This document shows, piece by piece, positions 1 to 11,656 of a DNA stretch of 64,000 nt (its first letter is position 1; every line of letters starts with the position of its first letter). The notes beneath the pieces were generated by a model that saw only the letters and a program-made list of their open reading frames with translations, was not told where the DNA came from and searched no databases. Both the position numbers and the translations under genes were made by a program. The DNA is from Brasenia schreberi. Taxonomy: Eukaryota > Streptophyta > Magnoliopsida > Nymphaeales > Cabombaceae. The stretch spans positions 19,029,001 to 19,093,000 of the forward strand of contig JAYKKT010000089.1 in NCBI GenBank assembly GCA_036023115.1, written 5' to 3'.

Positions 1-752
1 ACCATTCTTGACTTGCTTTTCTCTCTCTCTCTCTCTCTCCACCCACCAAGCTTTCACGTGAAAAAAAGAGATTTGATGAGCCCCCCCCTCATGTCCTTTT
101 ATAGGCAAGGGGATTGGATATGGATCCTGGATTGATTATGGAATCTGGATCCAATCCAAGTCTTATTTGGATCTGGATCTTGGGTCTGGATCTGGATATT
201 TGGATCCAAAATTGATCCAAAATTTTCTCTTCTTTAGTCCTTCCTGGCGTTTCGAGCCGGACGTTTTGTGTGGGCCCTGAGTTCATCAACGCTCCGTCTT
301 ATGCTGGGTTTTTCCCAATTTCGTCGTTCGAGCTCCTTTTCACCTTTCTAGACTTTGTTTCAACTGATTTTTCTTGTTTTTGATTTGGATTGCTCATGAT
401 TTCAAAGGTGCTTTTGGCTTGGCCTTCGATGCTTCAGGCTTGAAGTCCACTTGTGGCCTAGGCTCCCCTTTTGTCTCTGAAATTTGCTTTTCATCGGGCT
501 AGGCTTGATCTTTGAGTTTTTGAATCTCTTTTGAAGCTGCTTTGAGCCAGGCTTCACCTGTTCGTTTGGGCTTTTGCAGAAAAGGGACTTTCATCCACTT
601 TTTAGAATTTCATGTTTTAAACGGGGTTGGAAAACGAAGGTTTGAAGTATTTGAGCTCTTGGGTTTTCGAAAATTCCAAACTTGGCTTTTTGAGCTGATT
701 TTCGAACTAGGTGTTGATTTTTGCAAAATCTTTGGATTTCGGGGTGTTTACA
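1..752 (-). repeat. E1 3' LTR, U3 end (divergent subtype), truncated by window edge
   Basis: The minus-strand LTR start is at 752, where the plus strand reads GGGGTGTTTACA immediately before the polypurine tract complement. It carries the family's GGATCTGGAT-type low-complexity words at about 110-230 and the sentence-like block with CTCCGTCTTATGCTGGG at about 290. Much of the rest does not resemble the E2/E3 LTRs and looks closer to the E10 type. A (CT)n microsatellite lies at about 20-40. ORFs here (for example 591-878) are low-complexity LTR translations, not genes. Confidence 0.75.
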
Positions 753-1882
753 GATGCCCCTCTTTGGCATTATCCAAATTGATTTGGATAATGGCGAAGA
801 AGATAACACCCCTATTTGTTTTCTCCCTGGATTTGATCTTGGAAATATGGGATTGTCCCAAAATTTTGAGAAAAACATTTCCTTTTAAGCCTGGTAGGAG
901 GCGATTTTCACCAAAGGGGACTTTTCTATGGGTTCTAGTCTTAATTTAGATCATGTATGAATTGTTTATGCTTGAACATGCAAGTGAATGGATGGGACAT
1001 TTAGGAAGGTCGACTTCCTAGAGACTTGATCAAATGGTCGAACCCTTGAGTCTTATGAAGACCTGCTGCTTTAAGTGAGCGGGCCTTATGTTGCTCAACG
1101 TTCGAGTTTTTGAAATTCATTTCAAGAGGGAAACTCCTTTTAACCTCGATCCTAAGGACCCTTAGCTCTTTGTATTTGCCTTTACTTGAGTCTTAACACT
1201 CGCTAATCTAGCGGAGGTTTTATAAGAAAACAAGCTGAATTTCAAAATTCCTACGCCTTACTCAAAACGTCGAATTCTCAAACAAGATGAAATTCAAGTA
1301 AGCAAATCCTATTTTTACTTTAGGATTCCTTGAAATGAACCATGTTTTACTTGGGATAAGTCACAAGGACGGGGAAAAGAGATACCACAGTCCCTTCTGA
1401 AGTGTCCCGTGGTTTGAGGTAAAGAAGCGGAAAACTACTCTTTTTGAGCTTTTTGGCCTTTTCTTTCTTTTCTTTATTCCCTCTTTTCCATATAGGAATC
1501 AATTTTCTATTTCTGATTCAACTTTCTTTCTTTGGGAAAGAGATTAAGATAGGGATTTCCCTTTGTTTTGGCCAAATTTTCTTTTTGGACGGAGAAGAGA
1601 AGAGGGGAGGACTTATCCCAAGGTCATACTCGATCCATTCCAGATCAGCCTATTTAGAAATAGCATGCACTACTTGCAAGTATCTTGCTATATTGAACTA
1701 GGCCTTTCTTTGTAAGAAGAAAATTTTTGAAATGTAACCAAGTATTTTGGAAAGCTCCACTTTTTCACAAGTGTCGATTCTCTTATTTAGGGTCACACAA
1801 TTCGCCTTTGATCCTTTCTTTTGAGGTTTCAAAGCAGCTTTCCCTAAAACATTTTTGCAAAATGGGAATTTAAACTCAGACC
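753..1882 (-). other. E1 post-integrase spacer with polypurine tract and stem-loop
   Basis: No gene is visible. At 753-768 the minus strand reads the polypurine tract AAAGAGGGGCATC that primes plus-strand DNA synthesis next to the 3' LTR. Beside it, 769-792 forms a 10-bp stem (ATTATCCAAA / TTTGGATAAT, loop TTGA). The remaining 1.1 kb is shared with the spacers of E2, E3, E5 and E7 and is likely 3' untranslated sequence of the genomic RNA. Confidence 0.75.
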
Positions 1883-3077
1883 CTACACATGATACTTTTT
1901 CAAATACTGAATATTGATAGGATCCGCTAAATTCCTACCTTCGACATCGGTTAACCAATAAGAATTGTTCGTGGTGGTTCCACGCACAACATAAGGGCCA
2001 TCCCACTTGGGCCGCCACTTTCCAAGTGGATGTGGGCCACGATGGTGGATGATTTTCAAAAGGAGATCTCCCACTTCAAAATGGCGAGGTTTCATATGTT
2101 TCTCATAGTGTCGGGCGATCCTTTGCCGGTATGCATGAGCATGATCCATAGAAAGGAGTCGCCTCTCATCTAATAGATCTAGTTCGGCCATCCTAGCATG
2201 CTTAAGCGTCTCTAGGGGGAGGTCGAGTGCAATGGATGTATGAAATGAATGCAGTTGTGTATGAATGGGGAGAATGGCGTTTGTGCCATAGACCAACTCA
2301 AAGGGCGTGGCATTCGTGGGAGTTCGGATGGATGTCCTATAAGCCCATAAGGCTTCATCCAGCTTCTCATGCCACGTCCTACCCTTTTCTAAAGTCTTCT
2401 CAATAATGCTAATGAGAGTCTTCTTCGAGGCTTCGGCTTGGCCGTTGCCTTGAGGGTAGTAAGGTGATAAGAAGTGGTGAGTTATGCCATACGTGTTACA
2501 CAACTTGACCATCCTCTCGTTTTTGAACGGGGTGCCATTATCGGACACAAGATCTCTTGGAACTCCAAATCGAGCCAAGATGTTTTTCCTAATGAAAGCC
2601 ACCACATGTTGCCCTTGGACATTGGTCACGGAGGTGGCTTCAACCCACTTGGAAAAATACTCAGTGGCTGCTAAAATGAATCTGTGTCCATTCGATGCCT
2701 TTGGAAAAATTGGTCCTACAATATCAAACGCCCACATGGTGAATGGCTAGGGGCTAACCACGGAATGCAATGATGATGAGGGGATATGAATGGCGTGCCC
2801 ATGCACTTGACATGGATGACACTTCCTAACATGATCGTGGCAATCTTTTCTCAAGGTGGACCAAAAATAACCCGCTCTAAGTATTTTCATCACCATCATG
2901 TTGGCATTGACATGACCTCCACATTCTCCATCGTGGAATTCGTGCATAACAGTCCTAGCCTCCTCTAGGTCGACACATCTTAGTAAGATGCCAGAAAAAC
3001 TCTTTTTGTACAAAACCCCACCCAGAATCGTGTATCGGGTAGAAATCTTTCGGATGAATGCCTTATCTTTAGATGTG
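1883..3077 (-). pseudogene. E1 integrase, broken
   Basis: This is the C-terminal part of a Pol polyprotein: integrase, which inserts the cDNA into the host chromosome. The N-terminal zinc-binding part (HDGECGGH ... CHPC) lies at about 2800-2960. The core has the first Asp in MWAFDIVGP, the second in VSDNG and the Glu in GQAEA, so the DD35E triad is present. The tail ends LADPINIQYLKKYHV and has no chromodomain, as expected for the Tat group. A TAG at 2747-2749 replaces the Trp of PWPFTMW and splits it into two open segments in the same frame. The upstream end is lost at the E2 insertion. Confidence 0.88.
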
Positions 3078-5478
3078 TGTAAACACCCAAAAATCCCATG
3101 ATTTTCTCAAATTACCTGGTTTTGCAAAAGCAGCCCCAAAGGGCTATTTTAAGTCTGGAAACCCAGGAGCCTTCTAGACAACCCTGTACATATGATTAAA
3201 TCATATATGTTCTAAAAATATATATATATATATACAGTTTTAAAACCTTAAAAAGGTATTTTGAAACTCCGAAAAGCAACTTGGCCTGATGAAAGCAGGA
3301 CCGAAGAAGCAAAAGAGAGCCCAGACCCGAAGCATATTTCAAGCCCGGCACATCAACTCTCGTATCAGAATCATCCCCAAGATCTCGGACATCCAAGCCC
3401 CTGATATCAACAAATTTGTTAAAATGATCTCCGAAAGGTGAGAAGAAGAGCGGACGACAATGTTGGCGAAGACCCAATGCAAGACGGAGTACTGATGCAG
3501 TCAGGCCTCGCACAAACCATCCGTTTCGAAATGCCATGAGGGAATCAGAAAATCAGATTTGGGTCGGATCTGGACCATATATATCCAGATCTAGACCCAA
3601 ACATGCAGTTGGATTTGGATCCAAAGATCCAATCCAATATCCACATCCATTGCCCACATCACCTTCTCATAAATGGAGGTGGGGCCCATAGAGAATTCAC
3701 GTGAAAAGCTTGGGTAGAGAGAGAAGGGGGATAAAGTATGAGTGAGAAAGTTGGTGGGCTTGACTTTAGTCAAGGGTGGGTTAACCATGTGGGTTTAGCC
3801 TAAGAGTGTGGGTTTAATCTTGTATGCACCTACACCTAACCTGAGGCTGCACCAACATGAACCTGACTGCAACTAGGTCCATGGATCGACGCCAAGGGGA
3901 TGCTCCTAAAATCAAGCCCTAAGCTAACCCACCTCACCTAGCCACTCCCCCCTAAACCTGACCCAATCCTAGCCGTCCTAACCCACCTAATTAGACCCTA
4001 ACCCTTAATTCCCAGCCACCCTAACCAACCTACCCTAAACCACCATACCACTCCCCCCTAGCCGACCTATCCAAACCACCCCACCAGCCCACCATATCCT
4101 AAATATCTACCCCATACCACTCCCAACCGACCCCAGCCCATGCCTATAAAAACCCCCCTTTTGGGGCGGGTTTTGGGATCTCTCTCTCCTCTATCACCTG
4201 CCCTCTCTTCCACCCCATCTCACTCCATCACCCCCCAATTGTGCCACCTCCACCGCCACTCCACCCGGCTGCACTTCCACCCGGCTGCCGCCTGCGCACC
4301 CCACCCGACTGCCACCTTCCCACTCCCTCACCCGGCTGCACACCCCATTCGGCTGCCACCTCCTTCCAGCACCTCCGGCCACCACCAACCTCCGCCACCC
4401 ACGGTTAGCACCCCCAACACAGCCCCATCTAACCTATCTTCCTCTCCCCTTCTTACCCAGCCACACACTCCATCACCCGCCACCATAGCCTTCTCCCTTA
4501 CACCCGACCACTTCACACCCTACCTCCCCACCTTCCCTTAACTATCCACTTCCCAACCCCTAGCTAAGCCTTCACCCTTAACCTGCCACCACCTAGCTAG
4601 CACCTTAACCAACCACAACCCCACCTAACATCCCTACTTGCTGCGCCCACCACTCGGCCATCCTCAAGTCTTCATTTGGCTAAGACCCTTACTTGCCGCC
4701 CACACGCATCCAAGGAGCTCCCCTTCGACTGTCCAAGGAGACTCACATAGGCCAAAGCCAAGCAAGTTACACCCGGACCAGCTACACGTAAGTGCCTAAC
4801 TCGGTCCTTATTATGAACTTGCTTACATTTAATTAAATTTGATACGGGGTTGTAATAATGGAGCGTTGTCTCCCCCCGCTTGTAATGATGTGGTTTGGCA
4901 CACCCACACACACGTGCACTTGAGCCATTTCACTCTTAGCTGCACACGATTTTGGTACACACACGGGCCTAATCAGCCCTTAAGATATAGTTATACCTAT
5001 ATATTTTAAGTTGCATGGGTTTTAATTCAAGTTGTGTGCGTGGTCTTTCAATTTCCACACTCACACACATTGAGCTTTCGCTCTTATTTCCAAAACCCTA
5101 GTAAGGGCCGTATTGCAATTTTCCTTGGGTGTTTTAATTCAAGTTGTGTGTGTGGTCTTTCAATTTCCACACTCACACAGATTGAGCTTTCGCTCTTACT
5201 CCCAAGACCTTAGTAAAGGCCATATTGCAATTTCATTTTGGGTGTTTAAATTCAAGTTGTGTGTGTAGCATTTCAATTCTACACTCACACACATTGAGTT
5301 TCGCTCTTACTCCCAAGACCTTAGTCAAGGCCATATTACAATTATATTTGGGTTTACATTACAAGTCATGTGAGTTGTCTTTACATATACACACAACACC
5401 CACGCACACGTTGGCGACCTTCGGGCCCATATATATTATAAGTATTTCCCTTCGGCTATATTATAAGTATTTCCCTTC
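3078..5478 (+). repeat. E2 5' LTR, lacking its 3' end
   Basis: It begins TGTAAACACCCAAAAATCCC and is closely similar along its length to the LTR at 25168. Visible parts are two short stem-loops near the start (3132-3145 and 3153-3179), GGATTT-type low complexity (about 3560-3640), a CCTAA-rich stretch (about 3900-4080), a TATA box CTATAAAAA (4143-4151) followed by a GGGCGGGTTTT motif, a proline-codon-like C-rich stretch (4190-4560), the conserved GATACGGGGTTGTAATAA block (4841-4893) and U5 tandem repeats (about 5030-5440). Around 5478 it changes abruptly into mid-Gag, apparently at the shared word GCACAT. The ORFs inside are low complexity. Confidence 0.85.
4143..4151 (+). promoter_or_regulatory. 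TATA box of E2 5' LTR
   Basis: CTATAAAAA is followed by CCCCCC, TTTTGGGG and CGGGTTTT. The same arrangement, TATA then a C-run/G-run pair then CGGGTTTT, occurs at 41498 (E7), 26331 and 53305, and in inverse orientation at 55516-55521 and 36829-36834. It is the likely Pol II promoter of the element, with the start expected about 30 nt downstream. This is inferred from position and conservation. Confidence 0.65.
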
Positions 5479-7721
5479 GCACATGTAGAAGTCACGCCGA
5501 CTTTAAACACCTTGAGAGATACAAAACAAGGTGTGAACGAGGACGTACATACGTTCATAGTTCGATGGAGGTCTCTCCTAGGTCAAGTGCGAGAGCCCAT
5601 ATCTGAAGGATGTGTAGTGATGCTAATCATGGATAATTTTAGAAATGAGTTGAAAACCCTTCTCTCACTTCATGAAATCTCGACTTTCCACAAGTTAATA
5701 AAAAAAGCATCCCTTTTCGAAACAAATTTGAAAAAGGGGGTGTATGACCACTTATGGAAAAGAAATCCCATTTCGAAAACTCGCTTGGAAAAACCCATCA
5801 TTTATGGGCCATCCACCGCGGACAAAGGGGCAAAACCCCATAAAATTGCCAATGTTCGGGTAGATCCAAGCCCGACAAGTGCTTCAAAAAGATTTGAAAA
5901 TTTAGAAAATAAAAAGAAGAGGAGTTTTCAAAAACCCTTCGAAAGACGGGAGTACACTCCGCTGGGACAACTTGTATCGGAGGTCCTAGACCTCCTACTC
6001 GCCCAGGGCATGATTGAACTCCCCGAGATCCCTGAGGGTTTCTAAACAAATTCTGCAAGTATCATCGGCTCAAAGGCCATGATACAAGGCGGTGTTTCTC
6101 CCTCCTTAATAAAATCGAGAACTTGATAGTAGAAGGCTGGCTCCAGGTCCTTGAAGAACCTGAGCCTGCCCAAGCTATCTTAAAAGAACCCTTCCCCAAG
6201 CACGCAAGTACCAGTGGGAAGGGAAAAGAGGTATGTGCTCTCATGATTTCAAAGAACCCAGTGCATGCATGTGAGTCTGGTTCATCTACTTGTGCGTCTA
6301 CTCTCACCCTTTACAAGAAACCCGCCCAAGTAGTCATCCGGGGACCACCAAGAGTTCCGTCCCCGGTTAAACCAGTTTTAACCATTCAAGGTGCTCCAAA
6401 TCTCTCGATTAGAGCCATGATTAGTGCGAAACCTAGGTTGATCGTGGGGGAGGTGACAAGATCTGGGAGGATCTACCAACCCCCACATCTGCAAAGTGCT
6501 AAAAAGGTGGTCAGTGTGCCTGGCCCCTCAAAAGCATGTATTCCTAGAGTTTCGTCAAAAATGGACAAAGGAAATGTCATTTTAAAGGTGTATGATTTCG
6601 AAAACCATCTTTCAAAGATTCCTATCAATGTGTCAATCCTAGAGTTAATACAAACTTCGCCTAGGCATAGACTAGTGTTAGAGAAAATTCTAGAAAGAGC
6701 AAGGGTTAGTTCGAACATTACCCCTGAATCTTTATCCAAACAAGTAGCCTCCATAGGAGCGAAAACGCCCATCGTATTCATGGAAGACGATGTAGATAGA
6801 CCCTACGAGTCCCATAACCAAGCCCTGCATATCGAGGTGGTTCTGAATGACCACTCTCTGGATAGGTGCCTTGTCAATGGGAGAGGAGGGCTCAACATCC
6901 TTTCACTTCATGTGGCGAACCAAATCGGAGTCACCATGACATCCGTTCATCCAAGTCCCATCATCATCACTGGATACGATGGGAATACATCTAGACCACT
7001 AGGATCTATCAAACTCCCCATGGAAAGGGGAGGGATAGCACACACAGGGGTGTTCCATGTCCTAGACATCCACCCCCATTATAACCTGTTGTTGGGAAGG
7101 CCTTGGATACACAGCTTGTGCGCTGTGCCATCCACCTTCCACAAGTGTGTCAAGATCCCTTTAAGGGACAAAGTTGTAGTGATCCTAGGTGAGAGTCATC
7201 CTCAACTTCAGGGGGTCATAAATTCCCCCTGCTTGTCAAGCTCCAAGACCCACGAGGTAAAACTGGGGCAAACCATGCTCAAGCCACCAAGGCTCATATT
7301 GAACAACCCTAGGAAGGTCGTGTATGTGAAGGGGTCGCCAAAGGCTAGCCCCCTCAAAGTTCTGACCCTTCTAGGAAGACCCAAGAATCCCTTATTTCCA
7401 AAACCCCTGGACAAGAAGCCCTATGTGCACAACATAGATGACAGCAAGTTCCAGGACCACGATTTGTATTCAAACTTCTCCAAAAATAAAAAATCATGGA
7501 ACATGCTGTTAAACATGGGTTATTTGCCTTATAAGAGTCTAGGGACACAAAATCAGGGTCTCCTAGAACCCATACTTTCTAGGGCCAATCCAAGCCGATA
7601 TGGGATCGGCTATACTCCCAAAATACCACCAGAGCCACCCCTTGTGACCACTTGGGTCAAGGGTGCCCTGGAGCCTACCCTAGAAAAAACCTATGATTTA
7701 GACCTCCTATTCAGAGTCTAA
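5479..7721 (+). pseudogene. E2 Gag-Pro, N-terminally deleted and frameshifted
   Basis: Gag begins in mid-domain (VEVTPTLNTLRDTKQG, from about 5485) and is open to 6045. A small deletion near 6036-6046 then shifts the frame, and the second frame is open to 7721. It holds the zinc knuckle CKYHRLKGHDT (C-x2-H...GH...C), a basic linker, and the retroviral-type aspartic protease. The protease motif, LVDGGGG in the sister copies, reads LVNGRGG here (Asn codon 6876-6878), so the catalytic Asp is lost. The frame ends with DLDLLFRV like the other copies. The protein would have built the particle and cut the polyprotein; this copy can do neither. Confidence 0.88.
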
Positions 7722-7728
7722 CTTGTAG

Positions 7729-7744
7729 TGTTTTCCCTTTGTAG
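7729..7744 (+). promoter_or_regulatory. Conserved pyrimidine tract and AG before pol (possible 3' splice site), E2 copy
   Basis: GTTTTCCCTTTGTAG lies just after the Gag-Pro stop codon and just before the pol ATG. The same tract is kept in E3 (18663-18680, minus), E5 (33033-33050, minus, TTAGTAG) and E7 (45713-45728). It looks like a plant 3' splice acceptor. Ogre elements are known to splice an intron between the protease and RT regions, so the role is plausible but unproven here. Confidence 0.4.
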
Positions 7745-7749
7745 GTGTG

Positions 7750-9474
7750 ATGGAAGATCCCTTTATCAAAAATACCAAAAACATTTGAAAAACTCAAAAT
7801 CGAAAAAATGGAAAAACTGCAAAAACCAAAAACATTGGAAAATCAAAAACTCAAAAAAAGAGTAGTTTGTATAGTTCCCAAAATACTCGTTTTGCAAAAG
7901 AACAAAAAAATCAAAAAATTACAAAACTCCAAAAAGATTTTGTATGTAGCTACTCCTGGTAAGGATTTGGAAAAAGGAAAGGATTTTAAAAGAAATGTTG
8001 TCTGTATAACCAGGACAAAATTTTCGAAATCAATAGAAATTCCAAGTGTAAAACCAGGTCTTTTGAAAATCCATGCATCAAATTCCCTCAGTTCTATAAA
8101 CCACGAGAATGATTGAAGCCCAAAAGTGGATCCCCTTGAGGAAGATCCCACTTCTGAGCTCCCAAAATTTCATAAGATTCTCGATTTTGAAACACCTTCC
8201 AATTCAGTAGGAGGAGATTTCATAGAAGTAAACCTAGGGAGCGGTTCCAATCCCAAACTCATTAAGGTAGGTGCATGTTTGCATAAGCATGAAAGATCAG
8301 CATTCATTGCATTTCTACAAACCTACTTAGATGTGTTTGCATGGACGTATGAAGACATGCCGGGCATAGATCCCAGTATAGTCGAACATCGCCTTCCCTT
8401 AGATGCGGATGTGAAACCCATAAAGCAAAAGCTTAGGAAAATACATCCGAATGTACACGCACAAGTCAAAGAGGGTTTACAAGATCTGTTAAAAGCCGAA
8501 TTTATAAAACCTATTGCGTATTCTGATTGGTTATCCAATATCGTTGTTGTTCGAAAAACCAATGAGAAGATTCGAATATGCATCGATTTCAGAAACCTGA
8601 ATAAAGCCACTCCAAAGGATAATTATCCTTTACCAAACATAGATTTGATAGTCGATAGTACTGCAAATCACGAGATGTTTTCATTTATGGATGGCTATTC
8701 AGGGTATAATCAAATCGAATTAAGTCCACGAGATCAGGGTAAGACCGCGTTCACAACCCCATGGGGCACATACTACCATACAGTCATGCCCTTTGGTTTG
8801 AAAAATGCCAGCGCAACATACCAGAGAGCCATGATCACGATCTTCCATGATCAAATTCATGAGCTCGCAGAGGTATATGTGGATGATCTCTTGGCAAAAT
8901 CCAAAACTCGATGCACTCATATCGAATGCTTACAAAAGATTTTCGAAAGGCTTAGACTTTACAAAGTAAAGCTAAACCCTCAGAAGTGTGTATTCGGAGT
9001 AGAGTCTGGGAAGCTCTTAGGCTTTATGGTGAGCCCAAGGGGTATAGAAGTCAACCCATCTAAGTGTCGAGCCATCATAGACATGGCTCCACCCTCCAAT
9101 CTCACATAGATTTGTAGCCTCCAGGGTCAATTACAATCCATTTGCAGGTTTATATCAAACCTGGCGACTAGTTGCGAACCCTTCAACAAATTGTTGAGGA
9201 AGGGCATGAAATTTTCATGGGATGATGACTGCCAAAAGTCATTTGAAAGACTAATGGCATACCTAGTTAATCCCCCTGTTTTAAATCCTCCAAAACAAGG
9301 AAAACCTCTTCAGCTTTACATTTCCGTGCATGCGAATGCCTTGGGAGCATTGCTAGCTCAATACGAGGATGACACCCATAAGGAGTATGCCATCTATTAT
9401 ATTTCAAAAACTCTCTTGGCTTATGAAAGGAATTATCAAGCCATGGAGAAGACGTGCTTGGCCCTAGTTTGTGA
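7750..9474 (+). pseudogene. E2 Pol fragment: linker, RT, start of RNase H
   Basis: The ATG at 7750 follows the conserved pyrimidine tract and AG. An extra base in the Asn/Lys-rich linker (about 7775-7785) breaks the frame. From 7808 the sister frame is open with a TGA at 8114-8116 (CGA in E7) and a TAG at 9107-9109 (CAA in E7). Reverse transcriptase motifs are intact: KIRICIDFRNLNKATPKDNYPLP, PFGLKNA and YVDD (8876-8887). RNase H starts (LYISVHANALGALLAQYED) but stops at ALVC about 9474, where sequence jumps to the post-integrase spacer. The second RNase H and the integrase are deleted. Confidence 0.88.
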
Positions 9475-10413
9475 CCCTTATGGATAGCTACTTTGAAACT
9501 TCGAAAGTAAAGTTCAAAGGCGAATTGTGTGACCTTGAGCGAGAGAATTCACACTTGTGAAAGAGTGGAGTTTTCCAAACACGAGGTTACATTTCAAAAC
9601 CCTTCTTCTTACAAAGAAAGGCCTAGTTCAACATAGCAAGATACTTGCAAGTAGTACATGCTATTTCTAAATAGGCTGATCTGGAATGGATCAAGTGTGA
9701 CCTTGGGATAAGTCCTCCCCTCTTCTCTTCTCATTCCAAAAGGAAAATGTGGCCAAAACAAAGGGAAATCCCCGCCAAAAGTCTCTTTCCCAAAGAAAGA
9801 AACCAGAATCAAAAAGAAAAATTTGATTCTCTTATGAACAAGAGGGATTAAAGAAAAAATACTCCCAAAGGGAGACCCTCTATGAAAAAAAAGAGAGGAA
9901 GAAAAGGCCAAAAAGCTAAAAAAAGAGAGCAATTTTCCACCTTCTATACTTCAAACCACTGGACGTTTCAGAAGGGACCGTGGTATCTCTTTCCCATCCC
10001 TGGCTTATCCCAAGTAAAACATGGTTCATTTCGAGGAATCCTAAAGTAAAAATAGGATTTACTTACTTGAATTTCATTTTGTTTGAGAATTCGACGTTTC
10101 AAGTAAGACGTAGGAAGCTTGAAATATAGCTTGTTTTCTTATAAAACCTCCGCTAGATTAGCGAGTGTCAAGACTCAAGCAAAGGCAAATACGAAGAGCT
10201 CGAGATCCTTAGGATTGAGGCTCAAAGCAATTTTCTCTTTTGTAAATAGATTTTGAAAAATCAAACATCGAGCAACATAGGGTCTGCTCACTTGGAGCAG
10301 CAGGCCTTCGTAACTCTCAAGAAGTTCGACCATGCTATCTGGTCTTTGGGAGGTCGCCATCCTTGGCATCTCATCCATGACATGCATGTGCACATCCATG
10401 CATGAACACTTGC
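9475..10413 (+). other. E2 post-integrase spacer, left part
   Basis: This non-coding sequence is homologous to the E7 spacer (from about 48510) and to the reverse complement of the E1 and E3 spacers. It contains the GACCTTGGGATAAGTCC and CTATTTCTAAATAG words seen in all copies. It is interrupted at 10414-10418 by E3 and continues at 24969. ORFs in it are not conserved between copies as coding frames. Confidence 0.75.
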
Positions 10414-10418
10414 ATAAC
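10414..10418. repeat. Target site duplication ATAAC, left copy (E3)
   Basis: ATAAC at 10414-10418 matches ATAAC at 24964-24968. Removing E3 and one copy restores TTGCATAACATGATCCC, which is exactly the uninterrupted sequence in the E7 spacer at about 49441. Confidence 0.95.
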
Positions 10419-10999
10419 TGTAGACGCGCGAAAATCCCCGCCTCTTTGCCTCTTTTGGGGCTTTGAGTGGATCTTCTCGTGTGTCTAAGGCCTATGTGTA
10501 CAAATAGGGCGTGCCAGCTAGCTTACTTAAGCTAGCGAAGATATATTTAACACTGACTTCTAAACGTGGCGACTGTGAGCAAGTAAGCTCTTGTCGTCGC
10601 AGACCTTCTTGCACCGATGCGCAAGGGTCAGTCTGTACGCTTTTGCAAAAATCGAGTTTTGGGGAGAAAGTCTACGAAGCGGTTTGAGGTATCTATTTCG
10701 GGTCTTTAAGATGCGATTGCATGTTTTAGATCACGTGGATTTGCATGTGCCTAAGTCTTTTCTTTTATCCCTTTTCGGGCCACCTAGTTTGTGTGTTATG
10801 AACACTCCACTACATGGGCGAATTCGAGCGGGGCTTGCTTTGATGCAATATGCGTCCTACCTCGTGGTATGGCGTAGATGCAATGCAAACTCACGCTACT
10901 CCAAAGGGAAAACCCGAAATGTAAAGACAATGCTGAAGGGAAATAACAGAAGGGAAATAACCGAAGGGAAATAACCGAAGGGAAATATGTATATATCTT

Positions 11000-11540
11000 A
11001 TGTATATGAGCCCTTACTCGGGTCTTGCAAATAAGAGCGAAGGCTCAATGTGGGTGCGTGCTTGAATTGAAAGACTTACACACACGACATGAATTTAAAC
11101 CCAAATATAAATTGCAGTATAGCCTTGACTAAGGTCTTGGGAATAAGAGCGAAGGCTCAATGTGTGTGAGAGTGCTTGAATTAAAAGACTACCCACACGA
11201 CATAAATGAAACCCAAATATAACTGCAATAAGGCCTTTACTAAGGTCTTGGGAGTAAGAGCGAAGGCTCAATGTGTGTGAAAGTGCTTGAATTGAAAGAC
11301 TTACTCACACGACATGAAATAAAACCCAAATAGTATAGGTCGGCCCTTACTTGGGTCTTTCAAATAAGAGCGAAAGCTCAATGTGTGTGAGAGTGCTTGA
11401 ATTGAAAGACTTACTCACACGACAAGAAATGAAACCCAAATAGTATAGGTCGGCCCTTACTTGGGTCTTTCAAATAAGAGCGAAAGCTCAATGTGTGTGA
11501 GAGTGCTTGAATTGAAAGACAACGCACCCAACTTAAACAA
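11000..11540 (-). repeat. U5 tandem repeat, five units of 110-112 bp (E3 3' LTR)
   Basis: The plus-strand word GAGCGAAGGCTCAATGTG recurs at 11035, 11147, 11258, 11368 and 11478, giving periods of 112, 111, 110 and 110 bp. Each unit contains a 4-bp stem (GAGC / GCTC around GAAA or GAAG) plus AAGACTTACTCACACGACA and CCCAAATA. The last two units are almost identical, which suggests recent slippage or unequal exchange. The same unit occurs in the U5 of the other long LTRs, for example about 22250-22790, 35590-35930, 54050-54450, 5030-5440 and 57770-58270. Confidence 0.85.
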
Positions 11541-11656
11541 AACCCTTCGAAAATGAAATATACATATGTACACTTATATATTAGGGGCTGATTAGGCCCG
11601 TGTGTGTTCAAAATCGTGCACGACTAAGAGAGTGCACGTGTGTGGTTGTGCCAAGC

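Larger units (their letters stand above)
1..3077 (-). mobile_element. E1: partial Tat-type Ty3/gypsy element (3' LTR, spacer, integrase)
   Basis: This is the 3' part of a minus-strand element. In sense order (right to left) it holds an integrase fragment, a non-coding spacer, a stem-loop and polypurine tract, and the start of an LTR. The LTR leaves the window at position 1. The upstream side is cut at 3078 by the plus-strand LTR of E2, directly after the ATGTG at 3073-3077, which would be its target duplication. The remainder of E1 pol is not seen next to any E2 boundary here. Its LTR sequence differs strongly from E2 and E3, although its terminus and PPT are the family ones. Confidence 0.85.

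Noticed and set aside
8323..8610. Antisense ORFs over pol (also 17797-18084, 32168-32455, 46306-46593)
   Set aside because: They mirror the conserved RT frame on the other strand, so their conservation is explained by RT. They have no start context or independent signal.
10591..10974. 127-residue ORF repeated at 21840-22223
   Set aside because: It is identical in both because these are the two LTRs of E3. It lies antisense in U5 and has no homologue in the other U5 regions as a frame.
11000..11540. CRISPR-like array
   Set aside because: The 110-bp units are direct repeats without unique spacers, lie in an LTR of a plant genome, and there are no cas genes.
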